DNA of 64,000 nt from Luscinia megarhynchos (GCA_034336665.1 CM067576.1:15367385-15431384); one strand, 5' to 3'; shown: positions 39,501-47,800, numbered from the stretch's first letter. Numbers and translations are program-made. Notes: generated by a model not told the origin, from the letters alone.

Positions 39501-39894
39501 ACTCAGATCAAGAAAAGAAGCTACTTCTGGTGCACCTGTGGCATCACCTGCATCTAATGATGACCTTGACCAAAGCATCAGCCACTTATGTGTGTCACCA
39601 TTTCTACATCCAGCAGCAGCCCTGTCCCACAGGGACACAGAAAATCAGGGAGTTTCTCCCTCTGATCCTCTTGGGAAAAAGATACATGAGGAGGGCTATT
39701 ACTTCTTTAATAGGTGGGCAGAGGAAGAATCTGCTGCTACTGATTCTTCAGCAGGGCCTTTCTTTGGCCGCCATCCCCTTGTACCCAGCAGGGAAACAGC
39801 TCCTGGGCAGGATGGTGGCAAACTGACTAAAGATTATCCCAAAAACTTCCATTTGGGAAGTCACCGGCGCTCAGTGAGTTCAGTGACACTCTGA
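6351..39894 (+). CDS. ATP10B: ATP10B, class 5 P4-ATPase phospholipid flippase (20 exons; 5' end outside window)
   Basis: Twenty exons joined by GT-AG introns give about 1,307 codons of a P4-ATPase. Seen in order: A-domain with DGETN (6502-6516), TM3, TM4 with PISL (20098-20109), phosphorylation site DKTGT (20257-20271), a variable insert, N-domain with SPDEAA and KGAD (26082-26093), P-domain with TGDK (29162-29173) and GDGAND (across 32735/33863), TM5-TM10, and a tail ending [10 protein letters not shown]. The family moves lipids from the exoplasmic to the cytosolic leaflet and needs a CDC50 beta subunit; mammalian ATP10B acts in late endosomes and lysosomes on glucosylceramide and phosphatidylcholine. 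I chose ATP10B over ATP10A and ATP10D because the insert (PLRRSQS, AFSS-EKDVTPD) and the tail match remembered ATP10B and not the paralogues. Human ATP10B is about 1,460 residues, so roughly 150 N-terminal residues including TM1-TM2 are missing. One exon (21264-21500) carries an apparent frameshift; the rest is open. Confidence 0.95.
8155..8461 (+). mobile_element. CR1 LINE 3' fragment, plus orientation
   Basis: About 307 bp of the CR1 3' untranslated region: GTGGAGAGAGATTATTTACA near the start, CCTGGTACAGGTTGTCCAGA in the middle, GATGATCTTTAAGGTC near the end, finishing with ATTCTGTAATTCTGTG, the octamer-repeat terminus that CR1 uses instead of poly(A). It is a typical 5'-truncated, non-coding copy. 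Confidence 0.9.
9681..9931 (-). mobile_element. CR1 LINE 3' fragment, minus orientation
   Basis: The reverse complement of a CR1 3' end starts at CACAGAATCATGGAATCCC and continues through AACCTTAAAGTTCATTTTG, CCTGCCATGGGCAGGGACAC and GGGCAGCCTGTGCCAGG. It is 5'-truncated and about 250 bp long. The two intron 1 CR1 copies are inverted relative to each other, about 1.2 kb apart. Confidence 0.9.
10210..10295 (+). CDS. ATP10B: ATP10B exon b: actuator domain
   Basis: Acceptor TCTCTTGTAG, donor GTAAGT, 86 bases (28 codons plus two bases). It encodes [20 protein letters not shown] and KGY, the actuator stretch after DGETN; NTIICE-PNN-LNKFKGY is conserved with mammalian ATP10B. The methionine that follows is split across intron 2. 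Confidence 0.94.
10613..11064 (+). mobile_element. Candidate retroelement insertion with 9-bp direct repeats
   Basis: ACCCCTGAT occurs at 10613-10621 and again at 11056-11064, bracketing 434 bases. The interior begins with a short Lys/Glu-rich open stretch, degenerates into stops, then repeats CTTGCAGT/CTGCAGT-like words, and ends about 55 bases after AATAAA (near 11001). This could be a retrovirus-like or other retrocopy fragment. The repeat could also be chance, since target duplications of LTR elements are usually 4-6 bp. Confidence 0.35.
11700..12373 (+). mobile_element. LTR-like element, plus orientation (start approximate)
   Basis: A poly(A) signal AATAAA at 12259-12264 is followed by a T-rich stretch and a U5-like segment ending CTAAACTACTACA at 12373. 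This resembles songbird ERV LTR ends I remember. I could not find the matching TGTAGTAGTTT start, so the left boundary is uncertain and the copy may be truncated. Confidence 0.45.
12865..12971 (+). CDS. ATP10B: ATP10B exon c: end of actuator domain
   Basis: Acceptor TTTCTTCTAG, donor GTAAGA, 107 bases with one base carried in and one out. It encodes [20 protein letters not shown] and VYAG; LLLRGC-IRNT is a P4-ATPase signature leading toward TM3. The glycine is split across intron 3. Confidence 0.95.
12972..16474 (+). other. ATP10B: ATP10B intron 3 of window
   Basis: 3,503 bases. No repeat family, RNA gene or coding segment recognised on either strand; open frames up to about 127 codons lack recognisable domains. 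Confidence 0.7.
16475..16606 (+). CDS. ATP10B: ATP10B exon d: A-domain end and TM3
   Basis: Acceptor TTTTGAAG is weak in pyrimidines; donor is GTATGG. The 132 bases encode [19 protein letters not shown], the near-invariant P4-ATPase motif before TM3, then the hydrophobic TM3 (about [19 protein letters not shown]). Phase is one base in and one out, consistent with both neighbours. Confidence 0.96.
16607..18985 (+). other. ATP10B: ATP10B intron 4 of window
   Basis: 2,379 bases. Apart from the short tandem repeat at 16698-16735 I see nothing assignable. Confidence 0.7.
16698..16735 (+). repeat. 16-bp tandem repeat
   Basis: GGTCTTTAGGCTCCTT occurs twice in perfect tandem (16698-16729), followed by a partial third copy GGTCTT. 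It lies about 90 bases inside intron 4, after the donor. Confidence 0.9.
18986..19113 (+). CDS. ATP10B: ATP10B exon e: TM3-TM4 loop and start of TM4
   Basis: Acceptor CATTCCTACAG, donor GTAAAA, 128 bases. It encodes the exoplasmic loop ([21 protein letters not shown]) and the first half of TM4 ([12 protein letters not shown]). The exon ends on a codon boundary. Confidence 0.95.
19114..20088 (+). other. ATP10B: ATP10B intron 5 of window
   Basis: 975 bases with a clear 3' pyrimidine tract. No other feature seen. Confidence 0.8.
20089..20341 (+). CDS. ATP10B: ATP10B exon f: TM4 PISL and phosphorylation site DKTGT
   Basis: Acceptor TCTCTTTCAG, donor GTAAGA, 253 bases (84 codons plus one base). 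It encodes [20 protein letters not shown], then [17 protein letters not shown] and [24 protein letters not shown] lies in TM4, part of the lipid path; Asp of DKTGT at 20257-20259 is the phosphorylated aspartate. All catalytic residues visible here are intact. Confidence 0.97.
20342..21263 (+). other. ATP10B: ATP10B intron 6 of window
   Basis: 922 bases. It ends with a strong acceptor (CTCTTTTCTTTCACAG) leading into the frameshifted exon. No other feature seen. Confidence 0.8.
21264..21500 (+). CDS. ATP10B: ATP10B exon g: variable N-domain insert, apparent +1 frameshift
   Basis: Acceptor TTCTTTCACAG, donor GTGAGT. In the frame set by the preceding exon it reads [20 protein letters not shown] and a little further, then meets TGA at about 21353. 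In the +1 frame it reads [20 protein letters not shown] through QVAFSSPI and joins the next exon in phase. Both halves resemble the matching parts of mammalian ATP10B. The exon is 237 bases, while the flanking phases need a length of 2 modulo 3, so one base is surplus (or two are missing). The switch lies at about 21326-21350, most simply an extra C in CTTCCCTCCC (21334-21343). It is either an assembly error or a real mutation. Confidence 0.85.
21501..24821 (+). other. ATP10B: ATP10B intron 7 of window
   Basis: 3,321 bases. It contains the TATT tetranucleotide run at 24342-24369. No coding segment or recognised transposon. Confidence 0.7.
24342..24369 (+). repeat. (TATT)7 microsatellite
   Basis: Seven uninterrupted TATT units in intron 7. 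It is a simple sequence likely to vary in length between individuals. Confidence 0.95.
24822..25001 (+). CDS. ATP10B: ATP10B exon h: linker into nucleotide-binding domain
   Basis: Acceptor TTTCTCTTCCAG, donor GTAATC, exactly 60 codons. It encodes [20 protein letters not shown], a serine-rich stretch, then [20 protein letters not shown] and [14 protein letters not shown] is the conserved start of the N-domain in P4-ATPases, and EKDVTPD is typical of the ATP10 family. Confidence 0.96.
25002..25544 (+). other. ATP10B: ATP10B intron 8 of window
   Basis: 543 bases with a T-rich 3' end. Nothing else recognised. Confidence 0.8.
25545..26130 (+). CDS. ATP10B: ATP10B exon i: nucleotide-binding domain (largest internal exon)
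   Basis: Acceptor TTCATATTTCTAG, donor GTAATT, 586 bases (195 codons plus one base). A serine-rich variable segment ([16 protein letters not shown] and following acidic residues) precedes [39 protein letters not shown] and [20 protein letters not shown], the FDS-RKRMSV segment and KGAD form the ATP-binding site in P4-ATPases; all are intact and the exon is fully open. Confidence 0.97.
26131..27415 (+). other. ATP10B: ATP10B introns 9 and 10 of window (around exon j)
   Basis: Two short introns of 534 and 644 bases flank exon j at 26665-26771. Neither shows a repeat family or non-coding RNA that I recognise. Confidence 0.75.
26665..26771 (+). CDS. ATP10B: ATP10B exon j: N-domain, [11 protein letters not shown]
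   Basis: Acceptor GTTTCACACAG, donor GTGGGA (weaker than the others). The 107 bases complete a split glycine and end on a codon boundary. It encodes an Arg/Lys-rich helix and [15 protein letters not shown]; the DGLRTL motif is universal in P4-ATPases. Introns 9 (534 bases) and 10 (644 bases) hold nothing I can assign. Confidence 0.95.
27416..27542 (+). CDS. ATP10B: ATP10B exon k: N-domain helical segment
   Basis: Acceptor GTGTTATGCAG, donor GTATCT, 127 bases. It encodes [20 protein letters not shown] and [14 protein letters not shown], the charged helical region before the [11 protein letters not shown] segment. The final glycine is split over intron 11. Confidence 0.95.
27543..29072 (+). 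other. ATP10B: ATP10B intron 11 of window
   Basis: 1,530 bases. It contains a 34-bp tandem duplication at 28047-28112 and is otherwise unassigned AT-rich DNA. Confidence 0.75.
28047..28112 (+). repeat. 34-bp tandem duplication
   Basis: The segment starting TATTAAAACTTACATTGACT at 28047-28080 is repeated immediately from 28081, differing at one G/C position before the copies diverge near 28113. High identity suggests a recent slippage or local duplication. Confidence 0.9.
29073..29257 (+). CDS. ATP10B: ATP10B exon l: P-domain with TGDKQETA
   Basis: Acceptor CTGTTTGCCCAG, donor GTGAGT, 185 bases. It encodes [20 protein letters not shown] and [23 protein letters not shown] is the conserved P-domain loop of P-type ATPases. 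It ends in INTENK, where mammalian ATP10B has TINTEN. Confidence 0.96.
29258..32422 (+). other. ATP10B: ATP10B intron 12 of window
   Basis: 3,165 bases. A GC-richer patch lies around 30900-31080. I could not assign any repeat family or coding segment. Confidence 0.65.
32423..32735 (+). CDS. ATP10B: ATP10B exon m: P-domain, LVIDG and VLCCR
   Basis: Acceptor TGTTTTCTCACAG, donor GTACCT, 313 bases. It encodes [16 protein letters not shown], a variable loop, [13 protein letters not shown], then [20 protein letters not shown] and MTLSIG. LVIDG and SVLCCR-TP-QKS-VVKLV are P-domain signatures; here His replaces the usual Gln in PLHKS. The last third is markedly GC-rich against its AT-rich flanks. 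Confidence 0.96.
32736..33862 (+). other. ATP10B: ATP10B intron 13 of window
   Basis: 1,127 bases splitting the GDGAND motif. No further feature recognised. Confidence 0.75.
33863..33939 (+). CDS. ATP10B: ATP10B exon n: GDGAND hinge motif
   Basis: Acceptor CTTCCACTCTAG, donor GTATCC, 77 bases. With one base from the previous exon it encodes [20 protein letters not shown] and GQEGMQ. GDGAND coordinates catalytic Mg2+ in P-type ATPases. Intron 14 (575 bases) contains the A-rich tract at 34086-34160. Confidence 0.97.
34086..34160 (+). repeat. A-rich low-complexity tract
   Basis: A run of adenines interrupted by single or double C, including several CAAA units, in intron 14. No retroposed gene or SINE is recognisable next to it, so it is best called simple sequence. 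Confidence 0.85.
34515..34640 (+). CDS. ATP10B: ATP10B exon o: end of P-domain and start of TM5
   Basis: Acceptor CTTCTCCCAAAG, donor GTAAGG, 42 codons. It encodes [20 protein letters not shown] and [20 protein letters not shown]. The DFAI-RF-L-LLLVHG-W-Y-R motif is conserved in P4-ATPases and TM5 begins at MVIYFFYKN. Confidence 0.96.
34641..35735 (+). other. ATP10B: ATP10B intron 15 of window
   Basis: 1,095 AT-rich bases between TM5-coding exons. No feature recognised. Confidence 0.75.
35736..35936 (+). CDS. ATP10B: ATP10B exon p: TM5-TM6
   Basis: Acceptor TTCTCCCTAG, donor GTATGA, 67 codons. It encodes the rest of TM5 ([17 protein letters not shown]), TM6 ([20 protein letters not shown]) and the cytosolic segment [13 protein letters not shown] through [16 protein letters not shown] and FFNL-FTS-PP are family signatures. 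Confidence 0.96.
35937..36521 (+). other. ATP10B: ATP10B intron 16 of window
   Basis: 585 bases, with a short pyrimidine tract before the acceptor. No feature recognised. Confidence 0.75.
36522..36602 (+). CDS. ATP10B: ATP10B exon q: TM7
   Basis: Acceptor AAACTCCTGCAG, donor GTAAGT, 27 codons encoding [19 protein letters not shown] and [20 protein letters not shown] is TM7 of ATP10B. The acceptor has a short pyrimidine tract, but phase and homology fix it. Confidence 0.94.
36710..36814 (+). CDS. ATP10B: ATP10B exon r: TM8
   Basis: Acceptor GTTTTGTAG, donor GTACGT, 35 codons encoding [19 protein letters not shown] and [10 protein letters not shown]. The D-DVF-FG-PI-TI pattern and TM8 match the ATP10 family. 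Intron 17 before it is only 107 bases. Confidence 0.95.
36815..37250 (+). other. ATP10B: ATP10B intron 18 of window
   Basis: 436 bases. A plus-strand frame stays open from upstream into exon s, but the acceptor at 37249-37250 and family homology begin the coding part at 37251. Confidence 0.8.
37251..37438 (+). CDS. ATP10B: ATP10B exon s: TM9-TM10
   Basis: Acceptor TTGTGCTTGCAG, donor GTTTGA (a weak donor fixed by the split arginine). The 188 bases encode TM9 (about [20 protein letters not shown]), the loop [18 protein letters not shown], and TM10 ([16 protein letters not shown]). The NPPTNPYW loop is typical of ATP10A and ATP10B. Confidence 0.95.
37439..39395 (+). other. ATP10B: ATP10B last intron
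   Basis: 1,957 bases, GC-richer in its middle (about 37950-38650) than its surroundings. It precedes the terminal exon. No repeat family or coding sequence recognised. Confidence 0.7.
39396..39894 (+). CDS. ATP10B: ATP10B terminal exon: cytoplasmic C-terminal tail and stop
   Basis: Acceptor CTCCTTCATCAG. After completing a split arginine, 165 codons run to TGA at 39892-39894. It encodes [39 protein letters not shown], a low-complexity Ser/Pro/Asp tail, and [12 protein letters not shown] at the end. Mammalian ATP10B also has KAQ-ID-LP and ends SSHRRSQSSLTI (remembered), so the stop is at the homologous position. The middle of the tail is divergent, as is usual for P4-ATPase tails. Confidence 0.95.
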
Positions 39895-41270
39895 GGAAAC
39901 ATTCAGAAGTGGAGCCCACAGCCCATGTGGAGAAGGACTCAACAGGGAATATAAAAATGTTAATGCTTAGCCATTATGCTCACTGGAAATGGAGAGACAG
40001 GTGACTGGAGTAGTGCAATAGCAACTCCAATATGCAACATCAGCTGAATGCATCAATGGGTTTATCATTACATGACTTTTTGATCTTCCTGGTTTGGTCA
40101 TGTTACAGGAACATTACATGAGCATTATGCAATTGCTGAGAATTGCACAATTATTTTCTTTCAACAAATATTTTCATATCATATTAATAGGGACTACTTG
40201 AAGTTTCAATGTTATTATTAGGCTGTTGAGTTAGTAGAGAGAGAATCCATTCTTTTTTAAACCAAGTCTTGAAGCAATGCATCCCACTCTAGATTTTTGC
40301 CATCAAAATCTTTAAAAGAGCTTAGTAACTTAAAAATTATAATTCTGCATGAAAAATTATAACCTGCAGATACTAAAGATTTTTGCAGAATAACAGCAAT
40401 GGAGAGACATTAGACAATGTTTCAGGTTTTAATATATGTACTTTACACATACAACACTATCAGCTCTACAGCCTGTTTTCCCTCCTAAGAGTAAGCTTAG
40501 GATTTTTATGGAGATAGTGATTTGACCTGACACTGTTAAGAAGAGGACAAATCAGCTTATAAAGATGAAGAATACAAATAGTGAACTGTGTGAACTGCCA
40601 AGACAAGTTGGTGGTGAGTGGAGTCTGCTTCTTCATACCTACAAAAGTAGACAGCTATAACAAGTCACATTCAAGGACTTATGTCCTACAATTCTAAAGC
40701 TGTCACTGATTTTTCCTCTAAAAATTCAGTTTCTTATTTCAATTCCCTATATCGTTATGTGGTGCTACTGTATCAATCAAGTATGAATCATGCTCCTTCA
40801 CATGTTGGTCATATTTGTTAGTTGATGGGTCTCAATAATAGAGATTTGGACAAGCCATATATGAAGGTTAATCATATTGTAATAAGTACATGGTGTAAAA
40901 TTACCAAATATGCATAATATGTTAACCCTTTTTGGTATCTTAGGACAAAAATCTGCAGGATAAAATGGTAAAATGTCACCATCATAACTACTTATTGCAA
41001 TGCAATGAAAGGTGACTTTGGTATTTCTTATAGAAATGTTGACTAGGAAGACCATTTCCCAAGCTTTTCTTCACAATTTGGGATGAAATCTTACCTTATT
41101 TAAAATTCAAACTATCTGTACTTTTGTAATTCTACCACTGATCCTGATTTAATAGGTTTTTAGCCTTTTTTATGCATGCTGTATTTAGCTATTTACTACC
41201 TATGACAACACGTGATCTTTCTAATAACTGTCTTGAGGTGACTTTATGATGCTTGCATCCCCAAATCGTC
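39895..41270 (+). other. ATP10B: Likely ATP10B 3' UTR and flank
   Basis: Sequence immediately after the stop codon. Reading it through, I find no AATAAA or ATTAAA; only weaker variants occur, such as TATAAA near 39951 and 40558. The 3' end of the transcript therefore cannot be placed. Confidence 0.5.
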
Positions 41271-41594
41271 TGTTGGGGTTGAATATTAAGTTCTACAGCT
41301 TTAAGATTGCTTCCAGGAGTAAACAGGGAAAAAAAAGGGTGCAGCCTGTTATCAGAGACTGCTCTTGCTCCCCTCCATTCTTCACACAGACTGTGTTGTC
41401 TGCAGTGAATGGTTGAGAGCTTCTTTTTGCTTTTAGTTAATTTTTCTGGCTAGCTTAAGCAAAAGAGTCCTCTGGACTATTTTTTTCCCTCTTTCTTAGA
41501 ATTGTTTGAACCTGCTCTGAACTGAAAACCCATTGGAGCACCAGGAGCTCACACCTGTGGCTCACCTGGCCTGGCCTGGGGCATTTCCCAGGGC

Positions 41595-41663
41595 CAGAGG
41601 GACTGAGAACAGCCTGAGTGAGCTGAGACCCACAGAGGGACTGAGAACAGCCTGAGTGAGCTG
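41595..41663 (+). repeat. Two-copy tandem duplication inside LTR-like element
   Basis: The 31-bp segment starting CAGAGGGACTGAGAACAGCC occurs at 41595-41625 and again at 41633-41663, a period of 38 bases. U3 regions often carry such duplications; here its function is unknown. Confidence 0.9.
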
Positions 41664-41757
41664 GACTCTTCTGAGTTTGTCAACTCCTGCAAAGCAGCAA
41701 GAAGTCTTGCTGTTTGGTATTGTTAAATTTTGTGCTGGAAAGTGTTTTTGTCAGTTA

Positions 41758-41763
41758 AATAAA
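41758..41763 (+). terminator. First canonical poly(A) signal AATAAA after ATP10B
   Basis: AATAAA in GTTAAATAAACAG, followed by a T-run, about 1.86 kb after the ATP10B stop codon. It belongs to the LTR-like element and could serve the element, ATP10B, or neither. Confidence 0.4.
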
Positions 41764-41866
41764 CAGTTTTTTTCCCACTTCTCTGTGAGAGAATATTTTT
41801 TACCTGAACCAGTTAAAAACCCCCATTCAGAAGTTTCCTCCCAAATTCGCCCTAAACCAAAACACA

Positions 41867-44800
41867 ACCTATTTATCAAATGCTAATTTATCTTCTCTAT
41901 GTTATAATAATTACTGTAGCCAGATTCATCAAGTTCTTCATGAAACAACTCAGGCAATATTGAGTAGGCTATCTCCCACTGGGATTTCTGGTAGCCAGAG
42001 CAAGATCATATGTAAGAACTCCTTTTGTTAGAGAATTAATTGTCAGCAGTCAAACAATTCATTATGATATTTTTTTGCTTGATGAACAAAATGAAGAAAA
42101 TTAGGTATAGATTAGATTATTGTTATTGGAGGGTGAGATTGCTCAAATGTTTGCTCCCTAGCTGGGAATGAACCTGCAGCAACAAGACTAAAGATCAATT
42201 CTTTACCATTCACAACTCTTTTTTTTACATTTAATGATCCATTTCCTTTGAACTTAAAGAAGATGTCAATTCCTTACACATTACACAGCAAAATGTGAAG
42301 TGTTTTGCAGAAATAAGTGTGATAAGATCATGCTTTGCTCTGTTGTTGAGAGGACAAAAACAGAAGTGAGGGAGTGCTTTTCCTACTGTCACCCATGAGC
42401 AGCAAACTCGTGTTTCCAGAGGCTGTTCCTCTGTGTAGCAGAAAAACTAGATTATAAATGTATCTGAATGTGCAAGGGGCTAGATAGGTTTTGTTTAACC
42501 AAATCTGGAAGACTTTCTGAATTGAATGTCAATTGTATGCCTTTCCTGAATTGAAAGCCAGGAATTAATCTCATGTTTTCTCATCAGTCTTTGCAAAACA
42601 GTTCTACCGTGCATTTTGCCCTGGCTTTGGGTCAGAAATAGCATAGAGGGGAGGGTTGCTTTAAGAAAGGGAGGGAAAACAGGATTAATTAGGAACTCCA
42701 ACAAAATAACCCCTAAAAGTGATGTATTTCCTGCTGTATCTGGGAATATAAGAAGTGGAAAAGTACTTTTTTAAGTAGTTTCTAGGCTGTAATGAAAAAT
42801 AGTTATGTCAGTTAAAAGAAAGAAATAATCTGATTTTAATGGATGCCTTAAATAATTCTGTAGCTAAACATACAAACTAATAATTCTGTTGTGTGGTAGA
42901 TCACCACAAATTGTCCAATGGATGAATTTATCTGGAGAATTTGCAACATAGAGGAAAACCACCCCTTCATTTTCCTTGATCTTGAGGAGAGAGAAGGCTG
43001 AAATAAACCGAAATTAATTTCTAAATCTCCCCTTCTGGGTGACAGTGCTGCTAGCTGTTCTCCAAAGCAGATGCTGCCTCAGCTCTGACCCCATATTAAC
43101 TGTGGAACAATGAGATCTTCCTTCTGCTCCTGGCTATGCCCTTCCCATGAACTATCTCATGTTAAAAAAATGTCAAACAGGCACTTACTCCCCTTTGATC
43201 ATGAGGTAAATTAGCTGACACACTCCATCCTTTGGGAATGTAAGATCAAGAGAAAACCTTTCTTTTTCAGTGAAAACAAACCTACAGCAAGACAGACAGT
43301 TTCCTAAAGAATTTCTTTGGAAGAAGGGAAGTGTATTTACTAAATGGGTTATTTAGACCTAACTGGATTTCCAAGGTAGCTTTATTTATTTCTTTCAAGA
43401 CATATTTAATAATACTGTCAATGTCCATGTTACATTAATTCTAGTGTGAATGCTTCATAACAGAACACGTCTCATTTTTAATGTATCATCTGGTGATATT
43501 CAGTATTTCATATACCTGGACAACAGAACATTAAAATTAATAGAGGGATGTGTGAAAATACTGCATTCTTTTTATTCTTGACCATGATGTTATTTTAATG
43601 ATACTGAGCAATGCTTTGAGCTATACAGAGCTTTACCTGTGTGAAAAAGAGGAGGTGAAAACTCACACAGAGGTGAGCAGAACGACCTGCCAGATCTGTT
43701 GGCTAATAGATGCAGTCTCCTGCTTCTGGCAATGGCCAGTGAGGAGCCATCCCTCGTGTTCTCAAAACAGGCACTTTGAACGGGTCTTTGAACATGAGAT
43801 GCAGGAGTGCAAACACATATACGCTTTGTCCATGCCTGTCTCAATATGGCCAGTTGGAAATGTCTCTGATAGTTGCTGCTGAATATCTGCTGCAAGTCAG
43901 AAATAACTGTGCAGTGTAAAATGCAGAACTATTCAGGATTCCAGTTTGTTCTCTTTCCTTATCTCTCACTTTCAATACTCTGTGGAGATGGTTTCTCTGT
44001 TGAAGCACAGTGAGCAGCCACTTTTCCCAAAGATTAATTGCATATACTTTCCCACTTTGTTGGCTGATGCTGCAATGTTTAATTCATTTTTTTTGGTTGT
44101 AGTTTGAGGTGCTGTATTAGCTGTAGGGGTAAGGTGACTGCAGGCAGGACGTGGCATGATTAGATACTTGTAAGCAGCACTGATGAGTAAAAATACAAAC
44201 GTGGAGACAAGAGGCTCTTGAAGATAATGATCACAGAGGGTGAGATTTAAAGAGATGACCAAATAATACTGATGAGCTGTAAAGTACTTTTGACATTGCC
44301 AGAGTCTGGAACTTGCTGCAATTATCAGTACATGAGACAACTGCAACCAGAACTTGCTGTCTGGCCCTTTAGTGTAACACCAGTTTATGCTCATTTACAT
44401 GAAAAAGACTGAGACTTGAATAGAGCCTGAATCATTATTTTTCAAAAAAACAGGATCTGTGTCTGAAGGCATAGAAAGCAATGGTTATTCTCCCACGTTC
44501 CCAGTGCAGTACTGAAGTGTTCATCCACATCCAGCCATACTTCCCATGTTAGTGCCCAGAGAATTGGTGCTTATTGTGTTCTTCAGCAGGAGAGCAGAGC
44601 TCTGTAAATTACCAACATAAATGACACAAGCCTCAAGTTATGGCTCACAGAGACCTTCACAGAAACCATGTCATGTTGCTGCTTTCTTGTACCCATTACT
44701 GTACAACACCCTAAAGCTGAGACAAAAATTTAAAGGAACTGGGAGAGGAAGCAGTAAAAATATTTGCAATAATTAGACAATACAATGGAAGAAGAGTCTA

Positions 44801-47800
44801 AACAGAGATGGTTCCTGCCTTTTGCATACTTGTATTCCTCTTTATTTTACTGGCACTTTTCTATTTAACATCAAACAGATCATTTAGGTAACTTCTAGAC
44901 ATTTACTGGTTTTATTCTAAAAAGGGCAAACAGAAATCAATGAACTGCAGACAGGTCAGTCGAGCTCATTTGAAATCAGCTGGCTTCCACTGGAGTTTTA
45001 TTAGTGTCTATCCCTTTGTTTTAATAATACTTTAATTCTGAGGATTTTTGCCAGGAAGGATAAATATCTATGTAAGCTCAATCTGAAACCTCTTTCACAA
45101 TGTTTAGATAGCTCATGGACAGTAATTTCATTGTCTAAGTCAAGATCTGAAGAGCAGAGGAGACTCTTCATTCTGTTCCTGTGAATATGGGATGGAATGG
45201 GAGGTGGATTATCAGTATCAAGACCAGGAGTGCATCATAATGATAAAGGAAGAACAAGAACATGTCTAAGACCTTCTAGAGTTTTCCAAACAAATCCTTG
45301 AACTGCTTTCCATCATTGTTCAGATGTCATTAGGGGGCTTTAAGTGTCCATCTAACATGCTTTATGAGTAGAATGAGTTAAGTGCACCTTCATGCATGTT
45401 CTCAGTTAAGTGCAGAGGATTGTGAAGAATGGCCACACTCTTGCAGTAGCTAAAATGAACATGGTTTTATTCATGTTTTTAGAGGAGGTAATGCTGTAAA
45501 GACTCAAATTGTATTTCTCAAAAATTTTGAATGTAAAAATACTGGGAATCTGTTCTTAAGATCCTTTGGTCAATTTCATAGTCTTTGATATCACAGTATG
45601 GAGGGAATATAATACACAGACATCAAAGAGAAAATTGTGCTGGCAGCGATTAGTTCTTAGATTAAAAAACCCAGAACTAAAATTTAGAGCTAATACGAGC
45701 CTAACTCTCCAACACTCTTCAATAATGCAGTCCAAGCACTGCACCAAATAAACATTTTAAGTCCCTAATACTGATTTTGAAGGCAGGTTATTTAAAAGGA
45801 ATGTTCTAGCACCATATGTGCATTTGACTTGCATTCTTTAAAATTTAAAATTATTTACGGTTTCTTGAGATTACGTAACATAATTTGTTATTTGTGATAT
45901 ATTTTCACAGAATCAAACAACAGTCCAGTCTCTCAGGGGAAAAAGACAATGCATGTCACCTATTTGTCTGTTGAAGCCTTTATTAACAAGAAAATAAAAC
46001 TCAAAACCTGTGTGAAAGATTAGCCATACAGTGGAGCATTCTTGAGGAGAACCTGCTTACTGGAGTTTTGAAGATTTATCCATTATCTATCATCAAAATA
46101 AAGTTTTTCTTCTAGTTGGTCGAAAATATCACAATAATGGTAGGGATCCAGAACAAGCTCATATGCTCTAATAAATGAGAAGACTTCCATACTGTTCAAA
46201 GCATTATTGGAATCTATTTCATACCTCATCTGTTATTGTAAGCATAAAACATGCAAATGTTCCCCACTGCTGTAAATGTCAGTATGCTGGGGGCAAATAC
46301 TCTGATTTTCTATCACCAAATAATGTTAAATTACAAAGTGTTTAATCATGCTTGGTGAGAGTGATGAACTTTAAGGAATGAGTTTCCTTTCAATCACTCC
46401 ATCTTCAGTTCTGAAAATCATTTATAAAATCCTGAAAATAACTTTCTCAGCCTGGAGGCTTTCTGATGTTTCAAAGCATATGTAGAGCACTAAAATGCAA
46501 ACCATTTAGACATAAACATTACTTCGATTGAGGAAATCGGGTATTTGAGCATATAATTTGCAAATAAACTTTGAAAATCAGACATCTCTGATTTGCTGGC
46601 TCCTCTAGGCAGTGAAATTTTCTGCATTTATGGAAGAGTCTACATTAGGACACAGCCTAAAAACTGTTGATTTCTAAATAAAGCAGCTGTATTTACCAGG
46701 CCAGAATATCAGTGGTTGGAAGGTAGGAGTGCTCCAGTGGAGTAACTGAAGGTCTGGGATTTTACATGTGTGGAGAATGTTACCTGCACTCCCCACCTGC
46801 TCATTCCAAAAGGAAAGGTGCAGATAAGGGCATGGGGAAGACTTGTACAGGAGTTAAAAAATACAAAATTTCAAATATAAAACACATAGTGGAAGATAAT
46901 ACTGGTAGTACCTTAGCAACCTGAGAAACTTTAGGAAAAGCTGTACAGGAAAATCAGCTACAGCCCATTTTAAGGCCTCTCTCTGGTTTACATTTGTTAT
47001 GCATTTCTGAAACTGGTCTTTTAGTCACAGTATTTGAAAATATTTTTTATTGGAGGATTAATCATCTTTGGTTTCTGCTGAGAGAAGATGCATTTTTATA
47101 TTTGGATCAGTAATTACTGATTTATTAGAGCAATTTCATTAGCCTGTGCCTGCCTTGAGGGCAGATTAGAAGAGACAGTAGTGAAAGGAGGGGTTGGTGG
47201 TGTGCTGGATAGAGAAACCTGTGTCCTGTGGGGCCAGTGGCAAAGCCTCTGGTATTTCAATGGCACAGACACAGGGCCTGCATGTCCTGAGATGCAGGAA
47301 AGTTTTTTTTGTGATATCTTCACCTTTTTTTCTGATTACAGTGGTTTTCATCACTGTAACTGCAGTCCAGATTTTCAGGATTTCTGTGTCACCCCAAAAT
47401 ATAGAAAATGACAGGGTTTGTTCTTTGATCATCTGAAATAAAGGTATTTGTTTCATAGAAGTGAAGGGGCTTATGGCAAAAGTTTTATCACAATGCAGAA
47501 TTAATATGACATCAGTCTGTTTTCAAAACATCAGCTTTTCATGCAGTGCTTTTGGTATAAAAATGAAGAAATCTTGAAGGAAAATGGAATTTGCAGAGTT
47601 AGTCAAATATTAGAATAATTGATGCACATAAATGACAGTACATTAAAGATTCAGATTCATTTTGTTGCTCTTTGATTGTAGGAGTTTCAGCACCTAATGA
47701 GTGCTATTATTTTTATCATTAACCTTCATTATAACCACAAACATCAAAATTTGAAAACTGTCTCATTGAAAGTATGTCCTTAAATATGTTCTATTTGTTG

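Larger units (their letters stand above)
41271..41866 (+). mobile_element. LTR-like element with AATAAA, plus orientation
   Basis: A segment beginning near TGTTGGGGTT (41271) and ending near AAACCAAAACACA (41866) resembles a songbird LTR. It has a CT-rich left part, an internal 38-bp-period duplication, AATAAA at 41758-41763, a T-run and a U5-like tail. Boundaries are approximate, the terminal inverted repeat is imperfect and no target duplication was found. Confidence 0.5.

Noticed and set aside
39201..39638. 145-codon minus-strand frame
   Set aside because: Antisense to the ATP10B terminal exon, whose plus-strand frame has clear homology and the conserved tail end.
6351..39894. Assignment of the gene to ATP10A or ATP10D
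   Set aside because: The variable insert, INTEN segment, TM7 ([12 protein letters not shown]) and C-terminal tail fit remembered ATP10B better.
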